The notes under the pieces are model-generated. The model was not told where the DNA came from, ran no database searches, and saw nothing but the letters and a program-made list of their open reading frames with translations. A stretch of DNA of 64,000 nucleotides from Brevundimonas naejangsanensis (GTDB taxonomy: Bacteria; Pseudomonadota; Alphaproteobacteria; Caulobacterales; Caulobacteraceae). A program made the position numbers and the translations under genes. The stretch spans positions 2,408,501-2,472,500 of the forward strand of contig NZ_CP032707.1 in the NCBI RefSeq assembly GCF_003627995.1, read 5' to 3'. Positions within the stretch are counted from its first letter, which is position 1; every line of letters starts with the position of its first letter. Shown here in pieces: positions 19,960 through 30,069 of the stretch.

Positions 19960-21441
19960 ATGCGAGCAGACCAGTTCTACGAGGGCAGCCTGCTGGAGAC
20001 GGCCACCGGGGTGTGGCGGTCGGCGACGGCGCACCGGTTCGCCCCCCTGATGGAGAACAAGGCCTATTTCGACGCCTTGTCCTCGGCCCTGCACAAGGCC
20101 GAGCGCTCCATCCTGATTCTGGGCTGGCAGTTCGACCCGCGGACGCGCTTGAATCCCGAGGGCCCGCTGACCGATCAGCGCGCCGAGATCGGCCATCAGT
20201 TGAAGGCCCTGGTGCGGCAGAAGCCCGAGCTGGACGTGCGGTTGCTGATCTGGCGCTCGCCGCTGCTGATCGCGGCGACCCAAGGCTTCTATCCGCACAA
20301 GGCCCAGCGCTGGTTCCGGCGGCGCATCGTGGAGTTTCGCCTGGACGGTCCCGGCATTCTGGGCGCCTGCCACCATCAGAAGGTGGTGGTGATCGACGAC
20401 CGCATCGCCTTCTGCGGCGGCGGCGACATCTCGACGGACCGCTGGGACACCGAGGAGCACGCCTCGGGAGATCCGCGCCGCTGCGAGCCGACGGGTATCA
20501 TTCCGCCCCCTCGGCATGAGGTGATGTGCGTGATGGACGGACCGGCGGCCAAGGTCCTGGGCGACCTGGCGCGTGAGCGCTGGCGGCGGGAGACGGGCGA
20601 CGTGATCGGCCCCCATCCGGCCGCCGGAGGGGCCGACCCCTGGCCCGACGGAGTGGCGCCGACGCTGACCCAGGTCCAGGTCGGCGTGTCCCGCACCGAG
20701 CCTCGCGTGCACGGACGGCCAGAGGTACGCGAGAACGAGGCTCTGCACCTGGAGGCCATCCGGCGCGCGCGGTCGCTCATCTATCTGGAGAACCAGTATT
20801 TCACCTCCCCCCTGCTGGCGGCGGCCCTGGCCGAGCGGCTGGCCGAGGAGGACGGGCCTGAGGTGGTCCTGGTCTCGACCGGCCGCAGTCCCAGCTGGTT
20901 CGACGGCCTGACCATGGACACCGCCCGGGCCGAGGTCCTGTATCGGCTGGAGCAGGCCGACCGCCATGATCGCTTCACCGCCTTCTATCCGGTGACGGCC
21001 GAGGGCGAGCGGATCATTGTCCACGCCAAGATGACGATCATCGACGACAAGCTGCTGCGCATCGGCTCCAGCAATCTGAACAACAGGTCCATGGGGCTGG
21101 ACACGGAATGCGACGTCTCGGTCGAAGCGACGACCGCCGAACAGGTCGAAGTGATCCGCCGTTTCCGCCATCACTCGCTGGGCCACTTCATCGGCGTTTC
21201 GGGCGCCGCCTTCGCCGAGGCGGAGTCCCTGCTGGGATCGGCGGGGCGGGCTATGCAGACCTTCGGTTCGGACCGGATGAAGCTGCTCGGCGCGGCCGAG
21301 CCGACGCGGATCGAGCGGATGTTCGCCGAGTGGCAGTTCGGGGACCCGATGTCCGCGTCCGACGCCTGGCGGCCGTGGAAGCGGCTGAACCGCTCGCACC
21401 GCACCCGGCCGCGCTCGGAAGGCGGTCAGGCGCCGGGCTGA
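19960..21441 (+). CDS. Phospholipase D / cardiolipin synthase-like phosphatidyltransferase
   Basis: 493 aa from MRADQFYEGSLLETATG, placed by a GGGGGG run just upstream. Both HKD motifs are intact: HHQKVVVIDDRIAFCGGGD (about 139-157) and VHAKMTIIDDKLLRIGSSNLNNRS (about 354-377). No signal peptide. The arrangement resembles PLD-type transphosphatidylases that often lie next to an EEP phosphatase, as here (the next gene overlaps it tail to tail by 16 bp). Whether it hydrolyses or transfers is unknown. Confidence 0.88.
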   Translation: MRADQFYEGSLLETATGVWRSATAHRFAPLMENKAYFDALSSALHKAERSILILGWQFDPRTRLNPEGPLTDQRAEIGHQLKALVRQKPELDVRLLIWRSPLLIAATQGFYPHKAQRWFRRRIVEFRLDGPGILGACHHQKVVVIDDRIAFCGGGDISTDRWDTEEHASGDPRRCEPTGIIPPPRHEVMCVMDGPAAKVLGDLARERWRRETGDVIGPHPAAGGADPWPDGVAPTLTQVQVGVSRTEPRVHGRPEVRENEALHLEAIRRARSLIYLENQYFTSPLLAAALAERLAEEDGPEVVLVSTGRSPSWFDGLTMDTARAEVLYRLEQADRHDRFTAFYPVTAEGERIIVHAKMTIIDDKLLRIGSSNLNNRSMGLDTECDVSVEATTAEQVEVIRRFRHHSLGHFIGVSGAAFAEAESLLGSAGRAMQTFGSDRMKLLGAAEPTRIERMFAEWQFGDPMSASDAWRPWKRLNRSHRTRPRSEGGQAPG

Positions 21442-22169
21442 CCGACCTCGAAATCGATGATCAGCGGCAGATGGTCCGACGCCGTCCGCGCCAGGGCCGA
21501 CATTGACGTCATGGCCCCCGTCACCCGAATTTCGGGGCTGACGAAGCAATGGTCGATGCGAATGGCGGGAAAGCTGGACGGAAAGGTCTTGATCGAGGGC
21601 TTGAGCCCCAGGCGCCGCTGGGCGTCGTCCAGCCGCCGCGCCAGGGCGTGATAGGGGCGGGTGATGGAGGTGGCGTTGAAGTCGCCGGTCAGGATGGTCG
21701 GCCCCTGGCACATGGGGTCGCCGAGCCAATCGCGGCCGACCAGGGCGGCGGCCTGAAGGCGCTGCTCGCGCGGCACCAGGCCCAGGTGGGTGTTCAACAC
21801 ATTGACCACCACCCCGTCGAAGTCGATCGCCGACCATAGGGCGCCGCGCGGCTCCAGGCCCTTCAGATTGGGCAGGGTGGGCAGGGCGGCGGCGCGGACG
21901 AGCCGTTCGGGCCGGTGGGTCAGGATGGCGTCGCCGTAAAGCTCGGCCTCGACCCGCATGGCGGGGTGGAACTGCACGCTCATGGCCAGGCGCTGGGCGA
22001 TGGCGAAGGCCTGGTCGACCCAGCCGGTGCGGGCGCGGCCGACGTCCAACTCCTGCAGGCAGACGACGTCGGGCTCGTGCTCGGCGATGACGTCGGCGAT
22101 GCGGTTCACGTCCAGCCGGCGGTCGACGCCGACGCAGCGATGAACGTTGTAGGTCAGAAGTCTCGGCAT
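21426..22169 (-). CDS. Endonuclease/exonuclease/phosphatase (EEP) family protein
   Basis: 247 aa from MPRLLTYNVHRCVG (an upstream start at 22187 exists). EEP motifs in order: TYNVHR (6-11), VCLQELD (about 37), LNTHLGL, TGDFNA (about 159) and TASDHLPLI near the end. These are the Mg-binding and catalytic residues of the DNase I/sphingomyelinase fold. No signal peptide. Its convergent overlap with phospholipase D suggests a role in phospholipid turnover; the substrate is inferred only. Confidence 0.85.
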   Translation of the reverse strand: MPRLLTYNVHRCVGVDRRLDVNRIADVIAEHEPDVVCLQELDVGRARTGWVDQAFAIAQRLAMSVQFHPAMRVEAELYGDAILTHRPERLVRAAALPTLPNLKGLEPRGALWSAIDFDGVVVNVLNTHLGLVPREQRLQAAALVGRDWLGDPMCQGPTILTGDFNATSITRPYHALARRLDDAQRRLGLKPSIKTFPSSFPAIRIDHCFVSPEIRVTGAMTSMSALARTASDHLPLIIDFEVGQPGA

Positions 22170-22241
22170 GGATTCCTTGCCCAGCACACGCAGCGACCGT
22201 CGCGCTTCAATGCGGCCGTCGCGAGGTCCCCTGTAACCGGG

Positions 22242-22925
22242 CTAGATGACAACCAGCTTATCAGGAATCTCATTCACATCAGCGGGCCGAGGCGGAAACC
22301 GTTCCGCCAGGACCCGGCCGCACAGGCTGACCGCCTTTTCGAAGCCCTCGACCGGCTGATCCTGGCGCAGGGCGCCCGTCAGGGCGGCCACGGCGTCGGC
22401 CCAGACCTCGGGGCTGACGCAGGAATGGATGGCCTCGTCGGCCACCAGCTCGACCTGGTGATCGTCCAGGGCCGCGAAGATCAGCACCCCGGTCCGCGCC
22501 TCGGTCAGGTGCAGGCCGTGGGCCAGGAACTGCTGCAGCGCGGCGCGGCGCACCCGGGTCCGCTTCAGCGCGGCGGGCGTCAGCAGGCGCCGGACCGGCG
22601 GAATCAGGGTGACGAAGAAGACCGCCAGGAAGATCATGGCCTGAACCAGGGCATAGGCGCCCAGCGCTCGGCCGATCGCGCCCACGCCGCCCGTGTCATG
22701 CGCCGCCTGCCAGCCGCCGCCGAACGCCAGCCAGTCGCCGTTGAAGCCGAAGGGGATGAGCCCCAACGGCAGCAGCAACGCCGCCGCCGCCGCCCAGCCC
22801 AGGCTGACGTCGCGATAGGAGGACACCTGCCGCGCCACGACGCAGAAGATCTCGCCCGAGGTGTCGGCCTCGGCGCGGGCGATGGCCTGGGCGACGCGCG
22901 CATGGTCTTCGTCCGTGAATCGCAT
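22242..22925 (-). CDS. TPM-domain membrane protein
   Basis: 227 aa from [31 protein letters not shown]; the longer open frame upstream is an Arg-rich shadow of the neighbour's Gly-rich tail. The N-terminal TPM-like region is followed by two hydrophobic segments (about 45-65 and 87-110) and a soluble C-terminal TPM-type part ([20 protein letters not shown]). Its ATG overlaps the stop of the YgcG-like gene by one base. Accessory protein of the LemA-TPM pair; exact role unknown. Confidence 0.82.
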   Translation of the reverse strand: MRFTDEDHARVAQAIARAEADTSGEIFCVVARQVSSYRDVSLGWAAAAALLLPLGLIPFGFNGDWLAFGGGWQAAHDTGGVGAIGRALGAYALVQAMIFLAVFFVTLIPPVRRLLTPAALKRTRVRRAALQQFLAHGLHLTEARTGVLIFAALDDHQVELVADEAIHSCVSPEVWADAVAALTGALRQDQPVEGFEKAVSLCGRVLAERFPPRPADVNEIPDKLVVI

Positions 22926-23776
22926 CACCACCCTCCCGAGGCGCCGCCGCCGCCGAAGCCGCCGCCGCCACCGCCAAATCCGCCGCCGCCGCCGCCGCCG
23001 AAGCCGCCGCCGCCCCAACCGCCGCGTCCCCCGCGACCCTGGTTCCTCAAGGCCTCGCTGGCGGCCCAGATCAGGATGGGGGCCAGGCCGTTCCCCCGAC
23101 CGCGATGTTTCCGGCCGCCAGCCGCCGCGCGCGCCATGCTGAAGACGATGAAGGCGAAGATCATCAGAATGACGACGGCGGGCAGGACGGGCGTTGTCCG
23201 CTCGGGGGCGGCGCTCTTGGCCGCCTCGGCGCGGGCCTGGGCCTCGGCCGGATCGGCGGTCAGCTGGGCGATGATGGCGTCGGTCCCGGCCAGGATGCCC
23301 GCCGCATAGTCGCCCTGGCGGAAGGCGGGCAGGATGTCGTTGCGGATGATCAGCGAGGAATAGGCGTCGGTTAGCACGCCCTCGAGCCCATAGCCGACCT
23401 CGATCCGCACCTTGCGCTCATTGGGGGCGACGATCAGCAGGGCGCCGCCGTTGTTCGCCTTCTGGCCGATGCCCCAGTGACGGCCCAGTTGATAGCCGTA
23501 GTCCTCGATCTCCTGATCCTGCAGCGAGGGCAGGGTGACGACCACCAGCTGGTCGCCGGTCTGCTGCTCCAGGGCCGCCAGCTTGCCGGTCAGGGCCTGT
23601 TCCTGTTCGGGCGTCAGCAGTTGGGCATCGTCGACCACCCGACCGGTCAGGGCCGGGAACTGGATATCGGCGGCCAGGGCGGGAAGGCCCGCCAACCACA
23701 GGACGAGGCCCAGCAGCAGCGCCGCGATCAGGAGCGGCGCGGGCCGGTCTTTCGCTGCAAGGGCCGAAGGGGTCAT
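22925..23776 (-). CDS. YgcG-like TPM-domain protein with glycine-rich tail
   Basis: 283 aa. Signal peptide ([22 protein letters not shown]), TPM domain at about 40-180 with [60 protein letters not shown], then a membrane helix (about 197-215). The tail is basic, then almost pure Gly with Phe/Trp. The tail DNA is a GCC/CCG-rich tract (22930-23030). Second gene of the lemA-ygcG-tpm set. Members are exported or anchored with the TPM domain in the periplasm. Confidence 0.88.
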   Translation of the reverse strand: MTPSALAAKDRPAPLLIAALLLGLVLWLAGLPALAADIQFPALTGRVVDDAQLLTPEQEQALTGKLAALEQQTGDQLVVVTLPSLQDQEIEDYGYQLGRHWGIGQKANNGGALLIVAPNERKVRIEVGYGLEGVLTDAYSSLIIRNDILPAFRQGDYAAGILAGTDAIIAQLTADPAEAQARAEAAKSAAPERTTPVLPAVVILMIFAFIVFSMARAAAGGRKHRGRGNGLAPILIWAASEALRNQGRGGRGGWGGGGFGGGGGGGFGGGGGGFGGGGASGGW

Positions 23777-23783
23777 GTCAGGC

Positions 23784-24527
<744 letters not shown>

Positions 24528-24623
24528 GAAAGTCCTCCGAGCGGTCGTCAGGACCGCTGATCCGCTAAAGACTATCGGAGCCGAAAGGCTCCGCTTCAAG
24601 GCTGGAATTTTCAGAGAATGATC

Positions 24624-24774
24624 CCCCTTCCCCCTCGATGGGGGAAGGGCAGGGGATGGGGGTGAGGGCGGGACGCTTCAGGGAGTGGTGCACGAGGCGC
24701 GCCGGGCATCTCCGCCGCCCCATGGGATGTCGCCTGCCTGCACCCACCCAACCCTCCCCCATCGGGGGGAGGGC
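24624..24774. repeat. Nested palindromic intergenic element, family 1, copy B
   Basis: The left part holds CCCTTCCCCCTCGATGGGGG then AAGGGCAGGGGATGGGGG; the right part holds CACCCAACCCTCCCCCATCG then GGGGGGAGGG. Each end folds on itself and the two ends are also complementary. It shares the core CTCGATGGGG and CCAACCCTCCCCCATCG with copy A at 3844-3987. It sits between lemA and the 3' end of folD. Confidence 0.7.
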
Positions 24775-24782
24775 TAGCAATT

Positions 24783-25706
24783 TCAGCCGCCCAGGTCTTC
24801 CGGCTCCACGCCCGCCGCGCGGCAGGCGGCGGTGTAGGTGTTGGCCAGCAGGCAGGCGATGGTCATGGGACCGACGCCGCCGGGGACGGGGGTGATGCGG
24901 CCCGCGACCTCGACGGCTTCGTCGAAGGCCACGTCGCCGACCACGCGGGTCTTGCCCTCGGCCGCCTTGACCGGATCGCGCGAGGGGACGCGGTTGATGC
25001 CCACGTCGATGACGGTGGCGCCCGGCTTGATCCAGTCGCCCTTGATCATCTCGGGACGGCCGACGGCGGCGACCAGGATGTCGGCGGTGCGGCACAGGGC
25101 GGGCAGGTCGCGGGTGCGAGAGTGGGCCACGGTGACGGTGCAGCTTTCGCCGATCAGCAGCTGGGCCATAGGCTTGCCGACGATGTTGGAGCGGCCGACG
25201 ATGACGGCGTTCAAGCCCGACAGGTCGCCCAACTGGTCCTTCAGCAGCATCAGACAGCCCAGCGGCGTGCAAGGCACCAGGCCCGGCAGGCCGACGGCCA
25301 GGCGCCCGGCGTTGACCACGTGGAAGCCGTCCACGTCCTTGTCCGGCGAGATGGCGTCCAGCACGGCGGTCGAATCGATGTGCCTGGGCAGGGGCAGCTG
25401 GACCAGGATGCCGTGGATGCCCTTGTCGGCGTTCAACTGGGCGATCAGGGCCAGAAGTTCGTCCTGGGTCGTGGTGTCGGGCAGGCGATGGGTGTCCGAC
25501 CGCATCCCGGCCTTCAGCGTCGTCTCGCCCTTGTTGCGGACATACAGCTGGCTGGCGGGGTCTTCGCCGACGATGACGACGGCCAGGCCGGGCTTGAGGC
25601 CGTGCGCCTTTTCCAGCCGCGCGGCGGCTTCTGCCACGCGCGTCACCAGGGTCTGCGAGAAGGCCTTGCCGTCGATCAGGGTCGCGCGGGCGGGTTCGGC
25701 AGCCAT
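24783..25706 (-). CDS. folD: Methylenetetrahydrofolate dehydrogenase/cyclohydrolase
   Basis: 307 aa from [23 protein letters not shown] lies 5 nt before this ATG, which favours it over the ATG 12 nt upstream. It interconverts 5,10-methylene- and 10-formyl-tetrahydrofolate in the cytosol with NADP. Landmarks: [13 protein letters not shown] with the catalytic Tyr/Lys pair (about 47-59), [22 protein letters not shown], nucleotide-binding [14 protein letters not shown] (about 172-185) and [13 protein letters not shown] near the end. Its C1 products link to histidine catabolism further downstream. Confidence 0.95.
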   Translation of the reverse strand: MAAEPARATLIDGKAFSQTLVTRVAEAAARLEKAHGLKPGLAVVIVGEDPASQLYVRNKGETTLKAGMRSDTHRLPDTTTQDELLALIAQLNADKGIHGILVQLPLPRHIDSTAVLDAISPDKDVDGFHVVNAGRLAVGLPGLVPCTPLGCLMLLKDQLGDLSGLNAVIVGRSNIVGKPMAQLLIGESCTVTVAHSRTRDLPALCRTADILVAAVGRPEMIKGDWIKPGATVIDVGINRVPSRDPVKAAEGKTRVVGDVAFDEAVEVAGRITPVPGGVGPMTIACLLANTYTAACRAAGVEPEDLGG

Positions 25707-25800
25707 GGCGGCCTCCATTATCCGGAACTGGAAAGCGTGGCCGCGATTTACAGCCGCCGTGCTTCGGCGTCTATGATGGACGCCTAGAAAGAGGTTTTTC

Positions 25801-27621
25801 ATGCGCCACTCCCTGTTCTTCGCGGCCAGCGCGATCGCCCTGCTTACTGCGGGGGCAACTGTGGCGCAGTCGGCGGTCGATGCCCGGCTGGGCGAGGAGG
25901 TTCGCGGCCGTCTGGAGGAGAACGACGCCCGCACCCGGGGCGAGAACGCCTATCGCTACGACGACTATCGGGTGCAGTTGCGCGCGGGCCAGCGGCTTCA
26001 GGCGGAGCTGAGGTCCGACGACTTCGACGCCTATCTTGAGGTTTTTGCCGAAGGGGAGACGGCGCGCGCGGCCCTGGCCAGCGACGACGACGCGGCGGGC
26101 GAGTTGAACGCGCGCTTGCGGTTCACGGCGCCCCAGGCCGGGCGCTACATCGTGCGCGCCCGCACCTTTGCCGGGCTGGAGACCGGCGACTACGTCCTGG
26201 CGCTGAGCGAGCGGCCGGCCGTGCGCGCGCCGCGGCCGGGCCGGATCGCCATCGGCCGTGACGTGACGGGGCGGCTGACCTCCAACGACGCCGAGGACGA
26301 CGACGGACGGGTCTATGACGCCTACGCCTTCCGCGCGGCGGCGGGCGAGCGGGTGGCCATCCGGCTGGATTCCGACGATTTCGACGCCGTGCTGCGCGTC
26401 GGCCGCATGGTCGGCGGCTCCTTCGTGCAGCTCGCCGAGAACGACGACGGCGGGAACAGCGGATTGAACGCCCGCCTGATCTTCACGGCGCCCGAAGCGG
26501 GAGAATATGTCGTACAGGCGACCGCCTACAGCGACGGGGCCGAGGGCGGCTATCGCCTGTCGCTGGAGCAGGGCCCGCCGCCGCCTGAAACCAGGCCCGC
26601 CGTCATCGGCGAGGAGATTCGCGGACGCCTGACCGACGCCAGCAGGGTCAGCGATTCCGGCGCTCCGTCGGACCTCTACCGCTTCACCGGCCGCGAAGGA
26701 CAGCGGGTGGCCATCAGCCTGAACGCCGACCGCTTCGACACCTACCTCGAACTGTTCGACGCCAACCACAACAGCCTGGCGACCGACGATGACAGCGGCG
26801 GCGACCTGAACGCCCGCCTGACCTACGTCCTGCCTCAGGACGGCGATTACCTGGTCGAGGCGCGCGCCTTTTCCAGCGGCGAGGGCGCCTATACGCTGAA
26901 GATCGAGGAGGTCGCGCCGCCGCCGCCGCCTGCCGCCATCGCCTTCGGCCAGACGGTCGATGGGGAACTCGCCGACGGCGACGCCACGGATGACGAGGGC
27001 CGGCTTTACGACGCCTATGGCTTTAGCGGGACCGAGGGGCAGCGCGTCCAGGCCGTCATGCGCTCCGGCGATTTCGACGCCTATCTGCAGATCGGCGCGG
27101 CGGGCGATGGGTTCTCCGTCCTGGCCAGCGACGACGACGGCCTGGGGCAGGGAACGGACGCCCGCCTGACGTTCACCCTGCCGTCGACGGGAGACTATGT
27201 CCTGCGAGCGCGCCCCTGGGCGCGCGACAGCCAGGGCTTGTATTCTCTGGAATTCATCGATCTGGGCGGCGAGCCGACGCCGGGCAGCCTGCTGGTCGGG
27301 TCCACCGCGCGCGGGACCCTGTCCGAGCGGGACGCCATCACGGACGACGGAATTTATTACGACGCCTATCGCTTCCGGGCCAAGGCCGAGGAGAAGCTGC
27401 GTTTCACCATGATCGCCCCCAGTTTCGACGCCCTGGTCGAGGTCGGCGAGGAGCGGGACGGGGAGTTCGTCAGCCTGGCCCAGGACGACGACGGCCTCTC
27501 CGACACCCATGCCCGCCTGAACTGGACCGCGCCGCGCGACGGCCTCTATGTCGTGCGTGCCCGCAGCTATGGGCCGAACGCGACCGGCGACTATGTGCTG
27601 ATGGTGGAGCGCCAGCCCTGA
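25801..27621 (+). CDS. Secreted protein of five PPC (bacterial pre-peptidase C-terminal) repeats
   Basis: 606 aa. Signal peptide [23 protein letters not shown]. The rest is five tandem beta-sandwich repeats of about 115 residues (about 23-135, 146-258, 268-377, 388-497, 500-606). Each reads G-x-V/T-x-G-x-L, then YDxYxF, then a [12 protein letters not shown] turn, then D-D-D-x-G, then N/DARLxFTxP, then GxYxVxAR. No protease domain is attached. PPC domains usually flank secreted peptidases; a protein made only of them may bind substrate or ions (many Asp-rich loops). A two-repeat paralogue lies at 28720-29481. Its stop overlaps fni. Confidence 0.85.
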   Translation: MRHSLFFAASAIALLTAGATVAQSAVDARLGEEVRGRLEENDARTRGENAYRYDDYRVQLRAGQRLQAELRSDDFDAYLEVFAEGETARAALASDDDAAGELNARLRFTAPQAGRYIVRARTFAGLETGDYVLALSERPAVRAPRPGRIAIGRDVTGRLTSNDAEDDDGRVYDAYAFRAAAGERVAIRLDSDDFDAVLRVGRMVGGSFVQLAENDDGGNSGLNARLIFTAPEAGEYVVQATAYSDGAEGGYRLSLEQGPPPPETRPAVIGEEIRGRLTDASRVSDSGAPSDLYRFTGREGQRVAISLNADRFDTYLELFDANHNSLATDDDSGGDLNARLTYVLPQDGDYLVEARAFSSGEGAYTLKIEEVAPPPPPAAIAFGQTVDGELADGDATDDEGRLYDAYGFSGTEGQRVQAVMRSGDFDAYLQIGAAGDGFSVLASDDDGLGQGTDARLTFTLPSTGDYVLRARPWARDSQGLYSLEFIDLGGEPTPGSLLVGSTARGTLSERDAITDDGIYYDAYRFRAKAEEKLRFTMIAPSFDALVEVGEERDGEFVSLAQDDDGLSDTHARLNWTAPRDGLYVVRARSYGPNATGDYVLMVERQP

Positions 27622-28667
27622 GCGACGCGGCAGACAGCACCGCAGCCCTGATCCTCGGCCGCAAGGACCAGCATCTCGATGTCGTCCTGGCCGGCGGCGG
27701 ACGACACGCCCTGTCGGCGGGCTTCGACGACTGGCGTTTCGTGCACGAGGCCCTGCCGGACCTGGACCACGCCAGCATCGACCTGGGCGTCGACTTCCTG
27801 GGGCGGCGGCTCAAGGCGCCCTTTCTGATCAGCGCCATGACCGGCGGCCCGGCCCGGGCCGAGGCGATCAACGCCCGCCTGGCCGAGGCGGCCCAGCACC
27901 TGGGCATCGCCCTGGCGGTCGGGTCGCAGCGCGCCGCCCTCGAGGGCGGGGCGACCGGCGGCCTGGACGCCGGCCTGCGGCGCAGGGCGCCGGACACGCC
28001 GATCCTGGCCAATATCGGCGCCGCCCAGCTGACGCGCGGCTTCGGCCGGGACGAGGCGCTGCGCGCGATGGAGATGATCGGCGCCGACGCCCTGGTCGTT
28101 CACCTGAATCCTCTGCAGGAGGCCTGCCAGCCCGAGGGCGACCGCGACTGGTGGGGCGTGGGCGCCGCGCTCCAGGCCCTGATCCGCGACCTCGACGCGC
28201 CGGTCATCGTCAAGGAGACGGGGGCGGGCATCTCCGCCGTGACGGCCCAGCGCCTGATCGCCATGGGCGCGGCGGGCGTCGACGTCGCTGGGGCCGGGGG
28301 CGCCAACTGGGGGCTGATCGAGGGCGAGCGGGCGACTGATCCGGCCGACAAGGCCCACGCCCTGGCCTTCGCCGACTGGGGCATTCCCACCGCCCGCGCC
28401 GTGGCCGAGGCGCGCAACGCCCTGCCGGACGCCCTGCTGATCGGTTCGGGCGGCGTGCGCGACGGCGTGGACGCGGCCAAGGCCATTCGCCTGGGCGCCG
28501 ACCTGGTCGGCATGGCCTCCGGCGTGATCCAGGCGGCGACGGTGTCGACCGAGGCGGTCATCGACCGCTTCCAGCTGGCGATCCGCCAACTGCGCACGAC
28601 GTGTTTTTGCGTGAACGCCGCGAATTTAGCGGCGCTTAAACGAGTTCCGTTGCTTCCTGCCAAATGA
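27618..28667 (+). CDS. fni: Type 2 isopentenyl-diphosphate delta-isomerase, probable CTG start
   Basis: 349 aa. FMN/NADPH-dependent conversion of isopentenyl to dimethylallyl diphosphate. The conserved N-terminus GRKDQHLDVVL (about 14-24) and FDDWRFVHEALPDLD are coded upstream of the first GTG at 27741, so the start must be earlier. In frame there is only CTG 27618-27620, overlapping the stop of the PPC gene (CTGA) with GGAG 8 nt before it. Further motifs: PFLISAMTGG, VGSQR, LNPLQE, VKETGAGIS, GAGGANWG and GSGGVRDGVDAAKA. Confidence 0.9.
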   Translation: MSDAADSTAALILGRKDQHLDVVLAGGGRHALSAGFDDWRFVHEALPDLDHASIDLGVDFLGRRLKAPFLISAMTGGPARAEAINARLAEAAQHLGIALAVGSQRAALEGGATGGLDAGLRRRAPDTPILANIGAAQLTRGFGRDEALRAMEMIGADALVVHLNPLQEACQPEGDRDWWGVGAALQALIRDLDAPVIVKETGAGISAVTAQRLIAMGAAGVDVAGAGGANWGLIEGERATDPADKAHALAFADWGIPTARAVAEARNALPDALLIGSGGVRDGVDAAKAIRLGADLVGMASGVIQAATVSTEAVIDRFQLAIRQLRTTCFCVNAANLAALKRVPLLPAK

Positions 28668-28719
28668 ACTGGGCATTTCCGCCCCTTACGATTCGCGCCG
28701 CACTTTTGAGGAGATTCCC

Positions 28720-29481
28720 ATGCGCGCCTTGCTGATGACGTCGGTCCTGACGGCGGCCCTGGCCGTGGCCGGCGGTGCCGCCGCCCAGAGCACCCTCCGG
28801 CCGGGGCAGACCGTCACCGGAAACTTCAGCGGCAAGGACGCCCGCATGGACGACGGGTCGCACTACCGCTGCTACGTCGTCCAGACGCAGCAGAACCAAG
28901 TCTATACCGTCACCATGCGGTCGTCGGACTTCGACGCCTATCTGATGGCCGGCCCCGGCGCCGACTGCGACGACACCACGGTCAGCAATGACGACGGCCC
29001 CGACATGGGCACGGATTCCCAGCTGCGCTTCACCTCGACGGGCGGACTGTGGGTCATTCGCGCCAACACCCTGAGCGAGGGCGAGACGGGCTCCTTCCAG
29101 CTCAGCGTGTCCGCGGGTCAGCAGCTGCGTCCGACCACCCAGGTCCTGCCGATCTCGGTCGGGGAGGGCCGTCAGGGGCGGCTGGAGTTCAGCGACCGCC
29201 AGGCCAGCGACGGCTCCTTCTACGACTGCTACGCCCTGACCGTCAGCCGCGCCGGCCGCGTCGCCGTGCGCATGGATGCGGCGGGGTTCGACGCGTACCT
29301 CTCGCTGCATGAAGGACCTCAGTGCGACGGAGACAGCCTGGCCTCCGACGATGACAGCGGCGGTGGCACCAGCGCCATGATCACCCAGGACCTGCGTCCG
29401 GGCGCATATTCCTTCCGCGCCAACAGCCTGAGCGCCGCTCAGGAAGGCGACTACACCGTCACCGTCACCACCATGCGCTGA
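28720..29481 (+). CDS. Secreted protein of two PPC repeats
   Basis: 253 aa with a strong GAGGAG ribosome binding site. Signal peptide MRALLMTSVLTAALAVAGGAAAQ. Two PPC-type repeats (about 24-135 and 142-253) share the SSDFDAYLMAG / AAGFDAYLSLHEG turns and DDDSGGG loops with the five-repeat protein upstream. Each repeat has extra Cys pairs (YRCYV...ADCDD and YDCYAL...PQCDG) that could form disulphides. Followed directly by a good terminator. Function unknown; probably periplasmic or secreted. Confidence 0.82.
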   Translation: MRALLMTSVLTAALAVAGGAAAQSTLRPGQTVTGNFSGKDARMDDGSHYRCYVVQTQQNQVYTVTMRSSDFDAYLMAGPGADCDDTTVSNDDGPDMGTDSQLRFTSTGGLWVIRANTLSEGETGSFQLSVSAGQQLRPTTQVLPISVGEGRQGRLEFSDRQASDGSFYDCYALTVSRAGRVAVRMDAAGFDAYLSLHEGPQCDGDSLASDDDSGGGTSAMITQDLRPGAYSFRANSLSAAQEGDYTVTVTTMR

Positions 29482-29486
29482 CAAGG

Positions 29487-29516
29487 AAAAGGCTCCGGCT
29501 TCGCCGGGGCCTTTTT
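29487..29516 (+). terminator. Rho-independent terminator after the two-repeat PPC gene
   Basis: AAAAGGCTCCGGC, loop TTC, GCCGGGGCCTTTTT. The stem is GC-rich and ends in five Ts. Its end touches the stop codon of the convergent gene at 29516, so it may serve both strands. Confidence 0.85.
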
Positions 29517-30016
29517 CAATAGAAGATGCTGTCAGGGGCGGCGGGCGGCGCTTTCGACAGGGCGGACTGACGCGCCTCGCGTTCGGCGGCGTAGTCCGGC
29601 CGGGGCGCATCGAAGCCGAAGTTGTAGTCGTTCCGGTCCAAGGTCGGCGCCGGAGGCCGGGCCGGCGGGGGCTCCAGCGGAACGGCCACGATGATCGAAG
29701 TCGGCGCGGGCAGGGGCGGATACCATTCCAGCCAGGCGCTTTCGACCGGCAGGTCTGACGCCGCCGGTCCCTTCAGCCTTTCGGGATCGTGGTGATAGCC
29801 GTTCCGTAATTCGCCGACCGAGAGGATTGGGCCCGGCCGCAGATTCGGCTCGCGCGGGGGGACCACCTCGATGGCGATGGTCGGGCCCGCCTGGCGTTCG
29901 CCGTGGGCCGCCGAAGTAGAGTTCCAGGCCGCCCACCCCGCCGCGCCCAGTCCGGTCAGGGTCAGGGCGGCGGCGGTCAGCAATGCGGCGGTCAGCAATG
30001 CGGCGCTCTTGGCCAT
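29516..30016 (-). CDS. Hypothetical membrane-anchored or secreted protein
   Basis: 166 aa. The N-terminal hydrophobic stretch (SAALLTAALLTAAALTLTGLGAAGWAAW) is a signal peptide or anchor. The rest is Pro-rich, with VPPREPNLRPGPILSVGEL and PPPARPPAPTLDRNDYNFGFDAPRPDY, so it looks like an extended periplasmic linker. No family recognised. The leader coding DNA contains a local 13-nt direct duplication (GGTCAGCAATGCG twice at about 29975-30002 on the plus strand). Confidence 0.6.
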   Translation of the reverse strand: MAKSAALLTAALLTAAALTLTGLGAAGWAAWNSTSAAHGERQAGPTIAIEVVPPREPNLRPGPILSVGELRNGYHHDPERLKGPAASDLPVESAWLEWYPPLPAPTSIIVAVPLEPPPARPPAPTLDRNDYNFGFDAPRPDYAAEREARQSALSKAPPAAPDSIFY

Positions 30017-30069
30017 CGGCGGCGTCCTGCTTTCGTGCTGAGACGAAAGCGATCGAGCCGCCGAAGGGT

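Noticed and set aside
25771..27510. 579-codon minus-strand frame opposite the PPC protein
   Set aside because: Repeats mirror the PPC repeats on the other strand; no start signal or family.
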